This document shows, in pieces, positions 1 to 11,061 of a stretch of 64,000 bases of DNA. The notes beneath the pieces are model-generated. The model worked only from the letters and a program-made list of their open reading frames with translations, was not told the origin of the DNA and made no database searches. The stretch covers positions 186,001 through 250,000 of the forward strand of contig JAGEMR010000028.1 of the NCBI GenBank assembly GCA_021030915.1, written 5' to 3'. The DNA is from Astrothelium macrocarpum. Taxonomy: Eukaryota > Ascomycota > Dothideomycetes > Trypetheliales > Trypetheliaceae. The stretch's first letter is position 1, and every line of letters begins with the position of its first letter. The position numbers were made by a program, and so were the translations under genes.

Positions 1-608
1 TGGCGAATCAGCACGTCTCATCCGTGAAATGTTCGGCTACGCAAAGGAACATGAACCCTGTATCATCTTCATGGACGAAATTGATGCCATTGGTGGAAGA
101 AGATTCAGTGAAGGTACATCAGCAGATCGTGAGATTCAGCGCACTCTCATGGAATTACTCAACCAACTCGACGGCTTCGATTACCTCGGTAAAACGAAAA
201 TCATCATGGCAACAAACAGACCTGATACCCTAGACCCAGCATTGTTGCGGGCTGGGCGACTTGACAGGAAAATAGAAATCCCATTACCTAACGAGGTGGG
301 CAGGATGGAAATTCTCAAGATTCACTCCAGTGGAGTGCAGACGGAAGGGGACATTGATTTGGAGAGCGTGGTCAAGATGAGTGATCAGCTCAATGGTGCG
401 GACTTGAGAAATGTGGTGACTGAAGCGTAAGTGCTTTGCAGTTTTCTCTAATCGGATTAGAAATAAGCTGACTATCGTGCCCTAAAGCGGACTGTTTGCC
501 ATCAAAGACTACCGTGACGCAATCAATCAGGATGATTTCAACAAAGCCGTTCGTAAGGTGGCCGAATCCAAGAAGCTTGAAGGCAAGCTGGAATATCAAA
601 AGTTGTGA
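1..608 (+). CDS. RPT4: 26S proteasome regulatory ATPase subunit Rpt4 (3' part, cut by left edge)
   Basis: C-terminal part of an AAA ATPase of the 19S proteasome base, which unfolds ubiquitinated substrates and feeds them to the 20S core. Reading starts at base 2 in frame. Visible: the Walker B motif [12 protein letters not shown], then the second region of homology with [13 protein letters not shown] and the arginine-finger segment [10 protein letters not shown]. Exon 2 follows a 61-bp intron at 427-487 (GTAAGT donor, GCTGAC branch) and ends [20 protein letters not shown], which matches Rpt4/PSMC6 rather than the other five Rpt subunits. The Walker A and N-terminal coiled coil lie outside the window. 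It converges with the GNAT-like gene, with only about 160 bp between stop codons. The paralogue assignment rests on the C-terminal tail. Confidence 0.93.
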
Positions 609-767
609 GAAGCCTGCAAATACATAATTCTTCAGCATTGCACAGGCGTATTTAAGAATTCGCTTACCCAAGGACCTTTTGTCTGTATTTATACACTAAG
701 ACTAGAGTGAAAAAGAGCGTTGTAATTGATGATGCCAAGGTGATCCAACTCATTTGTGACCTCGTCG

Positions 768-2309
768 TTAGAACCAATAGTCCCAGGGGAGTTGGATGTT
801 ATCCCACTCACTCGGAGTTAGGCTCGACTCTCCCTCGGTTGGAGTTCCTCCTGTTGTCGTACTCGAACCCCCTACCGTTGGAGTCACTCCTTCGGCTGAA
901 GCTCCTACGGTTGGACTCGTCCCTACTATGCTTGAAGTTCCTCCTATCATTGGATTCGATCTGCCTATGATTTGACTCGACCGGCCTATGGCTGGATTTG
1001 ACCATCCTACGATTGGAGTCGTCTCTTGTACAGTTGCAGTCGTCCATCCTGGAATTTGAGTGATATCCCATTGAGTCCGATCTATCTTCCTTTGGGGTAG
1101 TTGCGCCCACTCCTGACTTTGATTCGTCCCTCCCTGAGTTTGATCCCTCCATTCTACAGTTTGATTCGCCCATCCCGAGGGTTGATCTACCTTTCCTGGG
1201 ATTTGAGTTGTCCCTCTTTGAGTTTTATCCATCTCTCTCTGGGTTTGCTTCGTCGATTCTGGAATTGGATCCGCCCATCGCGAGGCTTCATGCATCCATC
1301 CTGGGATTTTGTTCGACCGTTTGAGGGAATAGGCAGTCTTCACGGGAATTCGATCGATCCACTCCAGAGATTGATTATTCCGCCCTTGCATTTGGTTTGT
1401 CTCTTCTTGAGTTTTATCTATCTCTCTTTGGGTTTGCTTCGACGATTCTGGAATTGGATTCGCCCATCCCGAGGCTTCATAGGTCCATCCTGGGATTTGG
1501 CTCTCCCACTCGAGAGATTGATCAGTCTGCACGGGAATTTGATTTGTCCTTCTTTGGGTTTCAATCATATCCCCCTGAGTCTGAATTGTCGGCCCAGGAA
1601 CTTCATCTGTCCATTCTTGTGTTTGATTCGTCCGCGCCGAGTTAGGACTCGTCCACTCTGGGGTTCGATTTGCCCATGTTTGGGTTCTTGGGTCTTTCAA
1701 CACCTCGGTTGAGAGCGAATCGAGAACAATTGCTTGGGGAATCAGCAGCCCGACCCTGTTGTAGACCTCTCTTATTTCTTGCTCGCTCATATCCATCCGC
1801 TCCATCTCGATAACGCCGTTCCTGACTCCTTCATAATCTGGTATCGTTGAAGGCCGTGTATAGAAGCCGCAAGCTTGAAAGAATCCGGTCACAGGCAGAA
1901 AGTCTTGCACAAGCGGAAGGCGAACACGCAAATGACTCAAACTCACAGTTCCGAGAAAAAATCTGCAAGAACGCCACTCTGCTAGCAATTTTGCCTTCAT
2001 GTAGTGGATAAACCACAATATCGCCAACAACATGACTCGTCCAAATCCCTTTCGGCGAGCATGCTCTTGCAAGACCAATACTTCTATTTCGCATACCACC
2101 TCAACATGCGACTTACCACTCCGAGCCATGTTGTGATTCTCAAGGAACACCCGAACCAGTCCTATGGTAGAACTCGAAGTCCCTGCGATGTAGGTAATTT
2201 CATCTGCATAATTCCGCCAGTAGAACGGGCCCTTGTACTCCCCGTTCGGTGTCGTCGTATCGTTTGCATAAGACTTGATTTTCTGAAGCGAATCTAAGCA
2301 AAGTAAATG
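768..2309 (-). CDS. GNAT-like acetyltransferase domain with Thr/Gln/Trp-rich repetitive tail; 5' end unresolved
   Basis: The open frame runs from an upstream stop at 2310-2312 to TAA at 768-770. The N-terminal part looks like a GCN5-related N-acetyltransferase: a beta-strand/helix with HARRKGFGRVMLLAIL (acetyl-CoA-binding motif A) followed by TGFFQACGFYTRP, typical of the GNAT C-terminal FxxxGF segment. The second half (about 270 residues) is low complexity, with repeats built on WxNPIPES, KQTQREIDKTQ and QIPGW, then VG/TPTVGG repeats. The first ATG in this frame is at 2127-2129, inside the domain, so the true start must lie upstream through an intron or the gene is frameshifted. An overlapping frame covering about 2310-2406 could hold the missing N-terminus, but I found no convincing splice pair. 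Substrate unknown. It could be a decaying gene. Confidence 0.5.
   Translation of the reverse strand, partial: HLLCLDSLQKIKSYANDTTTPNGEYKGPFYWRNYADEITYIAGTSSSTIGLVRVFLENHNMARSGKSHVEVVCEIEVLVLQEHARRKGFGRVMLLAILWFIHYMKAKLLAEWRSCRFFLGTVSLSHLRVRLPLVQDFLPVTGFFQACGFYTRPSTIPDYEGVRNGVIEMERMDMSEQEIREVYNRVGLLIPQAIVLDSLSTEVLKDPRTQTWANRTPEWTSPNSARTNQTQEWTDEVPGPTIQTQGDMIETQRRTNQIPVQTDQSLEWESQIPGWTYEASGWANPIPESSKQTQREIDKTQEETNQMQGRNNQSLEWIDRIPVKTAYSLKRSNKIPGWMHEASRWADPIPESTKQTQREMDKTQRGTTQIPGKVDQPSGWANQTVEWRDQTQGGTNQSQEWAQLPQRKIDRTQWDITQIPGWTTATVQETTPIVGWSNPAIGRSSQIIGRSNPMIGGTSSIVGTSPTVGASAEGVTPTVGGSSTTTGGTPTEGESSLTPSEWDNIQLPWDYWF
1209..1498. repeat. Two diverged in-frame copies of a ~101-bp repeat, 189 bp apart
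   Basis: Bases 1209-1309 and 1398-1498 are clearly homologous (for example both contain gattctggaattggat, CGAGGCTTCAT and CATCCTGGGATTT). The offset of 189 bp is 63 codons, so the duplication preserves the reading frame of the minus-strand GNAT-like gene and encodes its ANPIPESSKQTQREIDKTQ and ADPIPESTKQTQREMDKTQ segments. Confidence 0.85.
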
Positions 2310-2689
2310 CTAAGAAATCAAACAGTCGCACAGCATCGCTTAGCTCTGTGCATGTCTTGTCGTGGTCAGGCCTCTTGGGGATTAAGAAGACTTTATCGGC
2401 CAACAAGCCTTGTTGCTCAATTAGAACAGTGAATTAGACGAATTAATGATACCATTTTTTGTGAGCCGAGTCATGCCTGTATTCTGGTAGAAATTCATTG
2501 TTCGCGGCATGACGAGGACCTCTGCAGCGAGGTGGTGGAAGGAGTGATGAATGCTTCACAATCTGTTTCAAGTTATGGCACTTTGGCATTAGAGGCACTG
2601 CCGCTGATAAAAGATGAAAAGCACAGCATCATAGAGTCTCGAGTGAATGCCTCTTTAGATCGTCGCTACCTCAGAGCCGTCTATTATCA
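2310..2689. other. Intergenic, between GNAT-like gene and 3-beta-HSD-like gene
   Basis: Shared upstream region of two divergent genes. The first 100 bp may contain coding sequence of the GNAT-like gene in another frame. No other feature seen. Confidence 0.5.
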
Positions 2690-3992
2690 ATGGGCAAACC
2701 ACCAAACATACTGATTACGGGAGTCGGATTCGTGGCCGGCCACATCATCGACGCACTGCAAGAGCGACACCCTGAATGGACACTTTCCGTGCTCGACGTA
2801 AAGTCGCCAGATTCTTGGAAGGACCCAGACATTCCGTACTTTCAAGTCGACATTACCAATCTCGATGAGACAGTTGCAGCTTTCAAAAGGGCAAAACCTA
2901 CGCTTGTTGTGCATACAGCTGGTTGGGTCCCTGGAGGAGCTGCAAGGTATGCACGCAAAGACTTTGGCGCGGTAATGAAAATCAATGTCGACGGCACGAA
3001 TAATGCCCTCGAAGCTGCCAAGGCTGCCAATGTCAAGGCGTTCGTTTTTACCAGTAGCTGTTGTCTTGTGACGGACGACATGAACCATGAATATCCTAAT
3101 ATGGATGAATCCTTGCCAACTGGATTGGCAACCCTAATCTACGGCTATTCAAAAGTACGTCTATTTCTTTAACTTTAATCTTAAAAAAAAGCTACTTTGG
3201 TCTCGCTACTTTAACCTTCTGCAACACCCTGGACAAGCTTCGATGATCACTCCCTTCGCTTCAAGAAGTAGCCAAGATGTAGCCAAGATGTAGCCAAGAT
3301 GCTGAATTTTACAGGGCGTCGCCGAACCATACGTCCTAGCCGCAAATAGCAAAGACATGATGACCTGTGCCATACGTCCGTCTGTCATCTTGGGCCCTCA
3401 CAGTCGCCTAGGACCAGGCGACTATCAGCTCGTCCCACAAATTCACGCATGCATTGACAAGTTCGAGACGCCCTTCATCATCGGTAATGGTGCGAACCTC
3501 TACGACTTCAGCTTCGTAACCAACATTGCCGACGCGCACGTCCTCGCCATTGAGAACCTCCTGTCCAGCAAGCCGACAGCCGCGGGCGAGGCTTTTTTCA
3601 TCTCCAATCAGGAACCGGTGCCCTTTCGCGACTTTATGCTTGCAATCTGGCGCGAATTCGATCACGTCCCGCCTTTTGAGTTGCGGATCCCGGGATCGTT
3701 CGCGTGGCTGGCAGGACTGGTCGCTGAGTGGGCCACGTGGATGACGGGCAATGCGGGCATGGCGACATTGAGTAGAGGTAGCGTCCAAGATGCGACGGGC
3801 ACACGATATGCGAGCGGTGAGAAGGCTCGAAAGATCCTTGGGTATTATCCTAGGGTAGGCTTGCAGGAGGGGATCCGGATTGCCTGCCGCGTGAGTTCAT
3901 GAACGCCCCAGTTTGGTGCGCGCTCCACAGCTGATTCATGTACATAGGAGTATCGAGAGCGCTTGAGGGAGAAATCTCCTTCATCTTCATAG
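2690..3992 (+). CDS. NAD(P)-dependent 3-beta-hydroxysteroid dehydrogenase/isomerase family protein (Erg26-like)
   Basis: Extended short-chain dehydrogenase/reductase, 361 aa, exons 2690-3154, 3315-3890, 3948-3992. The N-terminal Rossmann motif TGVGFVAG, the acidic residue after strand 2 (VLDVKS), HTAGW after strand 4, and the catalytic YGYSK (Y-x3-K) fall in the right order; exon 1 ends exactly after the catalytic Lys. The C-terminal part has DFSFVTNIADAHVLA, characteristic of the 3-beta-HSD/Erg26 family, and a hydrophobic segment IPGSFAWLAGLVAEW that may be membrane-associated. The family oxidises the 3-beta-hydroxyl of sterols or related alicyclic substrates. A read-through stop at 3900 is avoided by a 57-bp intron (GTGAGT, branch CTGAT) giving the tail EYRERLREKSPSSS. 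It is not next to other sterol genes, so a role in C-4 demethylation is uncertain. Confidence 0.85.
3268..3300. repeat. Three perfect 11-bp tandem copies inside an intron
   Basis: The unit gtagccaagat occurs at 3268-3278, 3279-3289 and 3290-3300, just upstream of the 3' splice site (AG at 3313-3314) of the first intron of the Erg26-like gene. It helps explain that intron's larger size (160 bp). Confidence 0.9.
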
Positions 3993-6518
3993 GTGGCAGA
4001 GGTCTTTGCATTGACGGTGGCTTTTCAATCCCTTGGTACTGATGTTTAGGGCAGTTCGCTCTTGATTAATTGAATGTAATGCTTTTTGGACGGTAATTCT
4101 CCAAATGACAAGAAAGTAGACCTTGTCGATATCATAGTAGACTCCCCAATCGGGTTCAAGATATGCGAGAATCGTCGGATAAGGATAAGCATCACGCAAA
4201 GAATACTAAGCGAAACTCTATGATACCCCGGAAGGTTTCGTCGCAGATTGATACTGAAAATTGCTCAAAAAATGTGTCTCGGGATTAGGAAATTGCTTGC
4301 TATGGTCCAATGAAGTGTTATTGCTAGTGCATGTCTTGCATGTAGGGCTGGGAACATCCATCACTTCTTGTTTCAGTTTCACGAGTCAAGGATTGGGCAT
4401 TCCGACCTGCACGAAACCCGAGGCTTAAAAATGAATTCTCCAAATCCAGCACAGATTGGCGCTTCTGTGCAGAGCAGTTGATGACTTTTCAAATGCACCT
4501 CTGCAGTTTTGGATTTCGTGCATGATCAAGGACGAGAAGAAGACGCTATTTGGTATAGTACGGATCTCTGGAGATGATCTTTAACTAGAATCATCCGGTA
4601 CTTTCAGCACATTAGAAAGGCAAATTATCCAACTCTTTCAACCATTTTTAGAAATTTACTACTCGGTGAGGTCGGCGAAGAAGGCATCAAAAGTACACGG
4701 GCCATTCGGGGCCAAGAAGAGACTGTGTCATTGGTCCACACCCCTGAGGCTCTCTCCTAAATTCCCGTCCCACAAGGCCAGATCATAAGCCTCAATCACG
4801 CCGCTATCACCTCCTATTTTAGTCGGACTCAAGGAAAGCTATCCTGACAATCATACAACGGTTACTTTGAACCATGTGAAAGCGTCAAACGCGCCACAAG
4901 ACGAGATGTCGGCCTAATGTTGGGCGTAGAAAGATGGAGTAGATACACAGACGCGTTGGGCTCGAACTGAACGACCAATTCCCTGGATCCGCCATGTGCT
5001 TGTGCCGATTGAATCTGAACGAATGTAAAAGACCACGTTGCAAGCTTGATAAACAAGCCAATAATTCCAGACTATCTAATGGTCACAAGCTTTCATCCAT
5101 CCTGGCGCCATCGTGAACCCCACTTGGGTGGTTTACGAAGCCAGCGGACAACATCTCGTCCTACAGCCAAGAATCGTCTTAGACACTCGATTAAGAGCCT
5201 GGACCCTTGCTACCATGGAAATGTCAAAGTGGATGTGCCCAATTGAGACGATCTTTACTAAATGCATCACGAGCATGGATTCGGCTAGTGCTCCACAACA
5301 GCAGGGCACAAATCTATGCTCAATGATGTCGAACGCTAGAACACTTTACAGTCTTGTTCCCTCTGCGCTTAAGCTGTGCAATAGCCAGCAATCAATGCGC
5401 TTTGAATTGTCGCGAAACAGTCCAGTGTCGGAATGGATCGGTCAGAGACTAGGCGATGGAAATGCGTCGTCGATCTTGAACCTGGAAGCGTGCATGGACG
5501 ACAGGCAACGTTCCAAGCTGCCCGACGTCAGACCACCCGGGACATTAGCAGGCGGCAGACATTGATGCCCAAGTGTGCACTGGTGGCAAACATGTCCGAC
5601 CCACTGACTTTTGTTGCCCGACCTCTGTCTACCCGGACCATCCATCCACTCTTTTCTTCACCGAAAAGCAACTCCACATCCAAGGTTATCCGGCATAGGC
5701 ACGCCTCTATTCAACCGGTCTTCGGTAACCGGTTGGCCATCCGTGTGATGAAATTGGCGCAAAGCTAGCCCAGCCGCGGGGGAGACAGGATGAGCTTGGA
5801 TACCTGGTCAATGCCCCCTTCACGTGGGAGGCAACGTTCACAAGAATTAGCTACGTCGTCTCCGACCTACTGGGTTACGACTTGACGATACGGTCTCATA
5901 TGCGTGTGGCACATTTCTGCTGAACGGCCTGACGGAGCTGACTGTACAGCGGTGTGGAACCGGGGTGTCCTAAAACGTCACCAGTCGGGGTTGCCCTTGC
6001 TCGACAAGTCTTTTTAATTGAGAGGTTGGGCATGTCGACAGTGCGTCTACCTGTTCGACGATGTAGCTACTCTAGATGTCGTCTCCACTGGTGATAAGCC
6101 TACCTATGCCTAAGCTGCTCAATATTACCCGACCCTCCTACGCTTTTTCCTGTTCCTTCTTTCTTTCCAAACCATTGGAAACTTTCGGAATTTCTGGTCT
6201 TGAACGGGTTCGACGCAAATTCCTTTCTGTAACGCATTGTCGGCCTGGCCTTCCACTTGCGTGCTAGTAATCCCACTCTATGACTGTCGTCTATTCTATG
6301 TTTCCACGGAGTACTCCCTCATCGGGGTCAAGGCTCGCACCAATATATAGTGATAGTGTTCCGGATACACTTCCTGAGCACGAATACACAATACCTCGAC
6401 AATCGTGTGTATCATAAATGAAGAGAGAACCTCACAAATATTGACTTGGCTCAGTTTTGCGCAATATCCACCGCTACCACAAAGCAACACTTCGCTTGCG
6501 CGCGAAGGTTGGGACGCC
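3993..6518. other. 2.5-kb intergenic region without a supportable gene
   Basis: The longest open frame is about 150 codons at 5113-5565 (+), with no recognisable domain and no convincing splice context. I see no transposon ends, tRNA or long repeat. It may hold long UTRs, a non-coding RNA or degenerate sequence. Confidence 0.5.
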
Positions 6519-7497
6519 ATGAGGAGGTAATTCATCTGCCAAATTTTCTCTCGTTTTGACATTGCTAACAGTCGGCAGTGCTTCACAACGTGCCAGTGGG
6601 GTGTCGGTCTCACGGTCAACAACATACACTCCTGGGGTGCCTGCGCCAAGTTCCGCGCTGGCTTATACTGCACCCGCTGGTTACGCGTCAAGGCCGGTCG
6701 CATATCCGTCCAATCCATCCCCAACGGATCCCCCTTCATTCCAAAGAAACCACGCCAGTCATCCATCCATGTACGGTTATGGACCCAATACACCAGTACC
6801 AAGGGCTGCTCCTGTTCCTAGCCAAATGCCATCAGAGTGGAATTATCCCAAGGCTGCAAGTTTGCCGGATTCGTTTGCAGCAGATCCTGAGGCCTCAAAC
6901 TCAAGATCCACACCAGTATACATAGAAACGCGGGCGAGCTCCCAGAGAAGGCCATCAAACCGGGATGAATTTGACGGACCACACCAGTTGCTGGAAAGGC
7001 CCGCCCCAATCACTTCCGAGGCCCAGGAAAGCGACCTTCCCCGGTTGCCGATAACACTTCAGGCCCATGAACAGGACGAAATCCTTGCCCGCGTTAATGA
7101 GCGCCTTTCCCATTGTGCTTTCGATTTCATTGCGAAGTATCAGTTTCCTATCCCTCTTGAGCCAGACAAGAGGCCAGTTAGAGTACCAGCCGACAGAGAA
7201 TGGACCGAGTGGGTTTATTTACTGAAGCGGTTGGCTACAAAACGCCGGATACCAGCACGGGTTCTATACAATGGACAGATCAAGCAATTCATTACAGTCT
7301 TGGAAAATTCGTTGGAGATGCGGCATGCCGCCAAGCATCAATCACGGCCTCTAAAGGATGATCGCAACGTGCTTCAGCTGATTTCCGCAGGCATTCAAGT
7401 AACTAAGATTCTCAAGGATGCTGCAGCCATGCAGTACCTTGACACTTTGTATGTGCAGACTGAGCAACTGATTCAGAACCGAACTTATAGCAGATGA
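6519..7497 (+). CDS. Conserved-looking fungal hypothetical protein with Pro/Ser-rich N-terminus
   Basis: About 308 aa. The long frame opens without an ATG, so I infer an 8-nt first coding exon at 6519-6526 (ATG AGG AG), a 52-bp intron 6527-6578 (GTAATT donor, GCTAAC branch, CAG acceptor) and exon 2 at 6579-7497. Residues 1-160 are disordered, rich in Pro, Ser and Tyr. Residues about 165-305 form a compact, charged, helix-rich domain starting at ITLQAHEQDEILARVNERL and continuing through EWTEWVYLLKRLATKRRIPA to the end; it looks conserved in style but I cannot name the family. No signal peptide or membrane span. The micro-exon start is the weakest part of the model. Confidence 0.6.
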
Positions 7498-7871
7498 TCG
7501 TTTGCTTCAATCTTCCCCTCCCAAGTTTCTTTCGGATTGGTAAATTCAAGTCCATCCATATAATTTATGATTATAGATCCTGGACTCTACATTTGTGCGG
7601 TCCAGGCACCACTGATCCTATCGTGGCCGCAACTTCCCGTAAGGACCCCCATAAAATGGATTGGTCAAATTCCCATTCTACCACTTTCTTAATGGTCTTT
7701 CCTTTTTCTTCAACCAGAAATGACAGTGAAAGTTTAGGTAAAAAATAAGGAGGTCCAAGCGTAAAGCTGTAGACTCCTTTATGACGATCCGGCATTTGGG
7801 CGTTTCTTAGCGACTGGGTTTCGTTTGTCATGTTCTCGGATACCACATTGTATTCGTATTGTACTCTCGTA
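7498..7871. other. Intergenic between convergent genes
   Basis: Holds the 3' untranslated regions of the hypothetical gene (+) and the MDR oxidoreductase (-). No gene seen. Confidence 0.6.
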
Positions 7872-9464
7872 TTAAACCTTGATGACAAGTTTGCCAACGC
7901 GGGACTGGCTTTCTAAATCTTTGAACGCTTGAGTGACCTGTTCAAACTCATAAACTTTACCAATGACTGGATGGATGTCGTGTTCCTCAATGAGCCTAAC
8001 CATATCCTTTGCCACGTCCAGTCCGGCGGCGCCCAGTACGCCTCGAACTGACAGTACCGCGTTAGCCGTGATACATAAGAGATCTCCTATGTGGAGGGTG
8101 TTGTGTTTCAAGAGACTAACCTGTTTTTGCGCCGAATAGAATGTGTGGTATCAAATCCACCGGTGGAGCTTCCTTTAACAAACCAATGACAGAAACCAGG
8201 CCACCCATCCTTACAGCACGGAGCGATTGCTCAATTGTTCCTGATCCTGCAACATCAACGACATGGTCTACACCCTTACCTTCGGTGATGCGCATTACTT
8301 CCCCCGCCCAATCTGGAATGTCCCGGTAGTTGATAGCGTGCTTTGCGCCCAGTTTCTTCACAAGATCGATCCTCTCAGGACTTGACGTCGTTGCAATCAC
8401 AGTTGCGCCCACAGCTGCAGCGATCTATCCTCGCCCCAATGGTTAGCGTACAACACCATTAATTCCAACGCGAACTCAAAAAAATTGGAGAAGGGTATAA
8501 CATGTTCCTGTGAAAAGTTGCAGTGCAATTAAACCCTGTTGCAGGACAGAGGAACCCTGCTAGAGGCACCAAATTGGGTAAAAGCCAAACTGCCGAGGTT
8601 TCCGCCGTAATCACTTCATGTCCGTGATCTTTAGCCCCAAAGAAATGCAAGAATCTCGCCACAACCATGCAATACCCGCGTTGCTGATCTGGGCCAGTCT
8701 CGCGTGTCAGATTAGAGAGACTGTTGTGCGCCTAGATCTCTCGGCACCCATGTACCCGGTAGCCAAGTTCTCGAATCACATGCGGGGGGGATTTAAATGC
8801 TGCAAAATGCGAACCCTCTTCCTGGACGGTAGGATCCGAACAACAAAATACGCGAAGGAAGGAATCAACAGGTACCGCTTACCTGGATGGCAGCAGAACT
8901 GACGCCGCCCGTGCCCTGTGTGAGGACGGTCATCCCCTTTTGAACCTTCCAGTGCGCACTGCCAGTGCCGTCCGGTCCCCAAAACAAGGCATTCACCGCC
9001 GTTCCCATGGCCGTCGTGAGCCCGGCCGCCTCCTCAACAGACAAGTTTCGCGGCGCTCTCCACAACCGGTCGTTGTCCACGACCATGTACCGCTGCAAGG
9101 TCCCGTCCACGTTGCCCCCTCCCAGCGTCTTGTCCAGCTCGTAGTCGCGGATGTCGGTTCCGTGGAGCCAGCTGTTGGGGTGCGGCACGACTACGTCGCC
9201 GGGCTGGAAGGGAGAAGACGGCGAGGTGCTGATGATTGTGCCTGCGCCGTCGGAGCAGGGGACCAAACCATTGCGGGTGGCGAGTGGGTAGCGCGGTGAT
9301 GAGCCCACGACTAGAATATCGCGATAGTTGAGGGATACTGCGTGAATGCGAACGAGGGATTGGTTAGGACCGGGTGTAGGAGGGGGAGGGAGGGTGGTTA
9401 GTTCAAGCTTGGAGGTTGATGTGTTGATTGTATAGGCGAGATTAGGTTCAAGCTGGTCAGACAT
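7872..9464 (-). CDS. Zinc-type/quinone oxidoreductase-like MDR dehydrogenase
   Basis: Medium-chain dehydrogenase/reductase, 353 aa. Exons in coding order: 9464-8883, 8424-8121, 8047-7872. The N-terminal GroES-like domain has VSLNYRDILVV and PCSDGAGTI; the cofactor domain has VLTQGTGGVSSAAIQIAAAVGATVIAT, i.e. the GxGxxG/A-type nucleotide loop split by intron 1. The segment KLGAKHAINYRDIPDWAGEV and the C-terminal KTVRGVLGA...SRVGKLVIKV are typical of the fungal alcohol dehydrogenase/NADPH:quinone reductase subgroup. The catalytic-zinc Cys/His set of true ADHs is not apparent, so quinone or enone reduction is more likely. Intron 1 (8425-8882, 458 bp) is unusually long; intron 2 (73 bp, branch GCTAAC) is ordinary. 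Substrate unknown. Confidence 0.85.
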
Positions 9465-10036
9465 CGTGACGAACAAGGTAAGAACCGTTTAATTGTATGT
9501 CACAAAAGCAATTCTTCAATTGGTTGCAAAATTTCCATGATAACCTGCGAAAATTTCAAACCTTTGATATTTATTTAGGTATGTATGTATACTAAATATT
9601 ATTCATTTTGTACAAAAAGCTGTTTTTGATTTCAAAGACAAAGCCTCCTTGAAACAAAACTGACATCGCGATACGACCAATCCGGTCAGTCGATTACGTG
9701 TTCACGTTTCGACAAAATGCTGCTGTATGATTACTTACAGTGTTGTCGCTTATAAATCTTACCCTTTTGCGTTGGTGCCTCTCTTAGCGGCCGCAATGCG
9801 GATATGAAGCACACTTATTATGCGCATGCCAAATCCCAATCATTCCAAAGCAATGCTTCCTCATGGATTTTAAAGACCGGAAATGCACTTGTTGGGCCGT
9901 GCCGTGTTTTCACGGACGATAGAGACGGAGGAATTCTGTACCATAGGACCTAGATTGGACAGTGGGCTTAAGCATTGAAACGAAGCTCTCGAAAATGCTT
10001 TGAAATCGTATGACCTCAATCCATGCGAATTCAAAG
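9465..10036. other. Intergenic, upstream of MDR gene and downstream of ILM1
   Basis: AT-rich around 9540-9620 (TATGTATGTATACTAAATAT). It holds the promoter of the MDR gene and the 3' region of ILM1. No gene seen. Confidence 0.55.
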
Positions 10037-10691
10037 TTAACCCTCCTTGGCTTGTTCGAGCTCCGCTCGACGAATGGAGGCTTTTCTCATCTCATCCCGC
10101 ATTCCTGTGTATATCTAAAGCAAGGTTAGCCTAAGCTCCACCCTCCTTTTGCACAGCTGAAGCAAATGAGCTGCTCTTTTGAACTGCTTACCCAAAACCA
10201 TGTTGCGACTTCCATGAAGCCCCATGTGAAAACAAGACTGTTCTTCAATGTGTCTCCTGGTCCTGGCTTGTACCCCATGACTTGCCCAAAAGTTTCAGGA
10301 GCACGCTTGAAGAGGTAGGTGTAGCCTGTTACGATAAAGAGAAAGAAAAGGCGAACTGGGAGCTGCGACGACCAGTAGGTGTAGGCCTGCTCGTCACGCA
10401 TTGAAGCTGCGGTAAAGTCGGATAGACCCAGGAAAGCGAGGATGACGGCAATGAATGCTGTAGCATCTGTAGGCTTGTCAAATCCTGATGGCTGCGGCTG
10501 GAGATTTGCTTCGGATTAGAATTGAGATTGACACAGTCGTGTAAAGAACGTACAAGGTGCATTGACGCGCCCAGAATAACGACAATATTTTGGTCTGCAA
10601 TTAGCCTTGGTGCAGTTAAGAAGAAGAATGCCAAGGTGAGATGAGCAACAGACAAAGATCTTATGATCAAAAGAGAGGATAGCAAAGCCAT
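10037..10691 (-). CDS. ILM1: Ilm1-family membrane protein (increased loss of mitochondrial DNA)
   Basis: 173 aa from exons 10691-10554, 10497-10192 and 10114-10037, with introns of 56 and 77 bp. Four hydrophobic segments are visible: LLSSLLIIRSLSVAHLTL, then FIAVILAFLGLSDFTAA, LPVRLFFLFIVTGYTYLF and VFTWGFMEVATWFWIYTG. The signature pattern (TAPRLIADQNIVVILG near the first membrane span, SSQLPVRLFF before the third) is that of the fungal ILM1 family, small ER/membrane proteins named from a yeast mutant that loses mitochondrial DNA; biochemical function is not established. The C-terminal tail is basic/acidic and cytosol-like (RDEMRKASIRRAELEQAKEG). It is divergent from MDM20, with 370 bp between start codons. 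Confidence 0.85.
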
Positions 10692-11061
10692 TGTGCTCCA
10701 AAAGCAAATGGTTACACGGAATATAGTTGCTTGTGGGATCTCACGCCTATGGAACAATTGGTGGTTAAGATGGAATTTGCAGTCCCTGCCCCTGAGCAAG
10801 CTTGGACCCTGAAAAGACTGACGTCAAATTGCCGACCGGAGCTTTGTCCGCCCCCACCGAAGATTAACCGCCTGTTGGAAATAAGTACAGTTCTGCGTAG
10901 TGTCAGATATTTCCTCAAATGTATTTTATAGGTGAGCCTTGTAATGACGAGACCCAACGGAATAGTATATAAACGAATTTGACATACACGAATTATGTTA
11001 CTCGAAATTTTGGCTTTCCAAGCTCCACGCCTTCTACCCGAAATTCGCATTTACTACCACT
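10692..11061. promoter_or_regulatory. Divergent ILM1/MDM20 promoter region
   Basis: 370 bp between the two ATGs. No core-promoter motif can be assigned with confidence. It contains a CCGCCCCCACC-like GC-rich patch near 10850, otherwise AT-rich. Confidence 0.4.

Noticed and set aside
5113..5565. 150-codon plus-strand frame in the 4-6.5 kb gap
   Set aside because: No domain, no typical composition, no supporting splice context.
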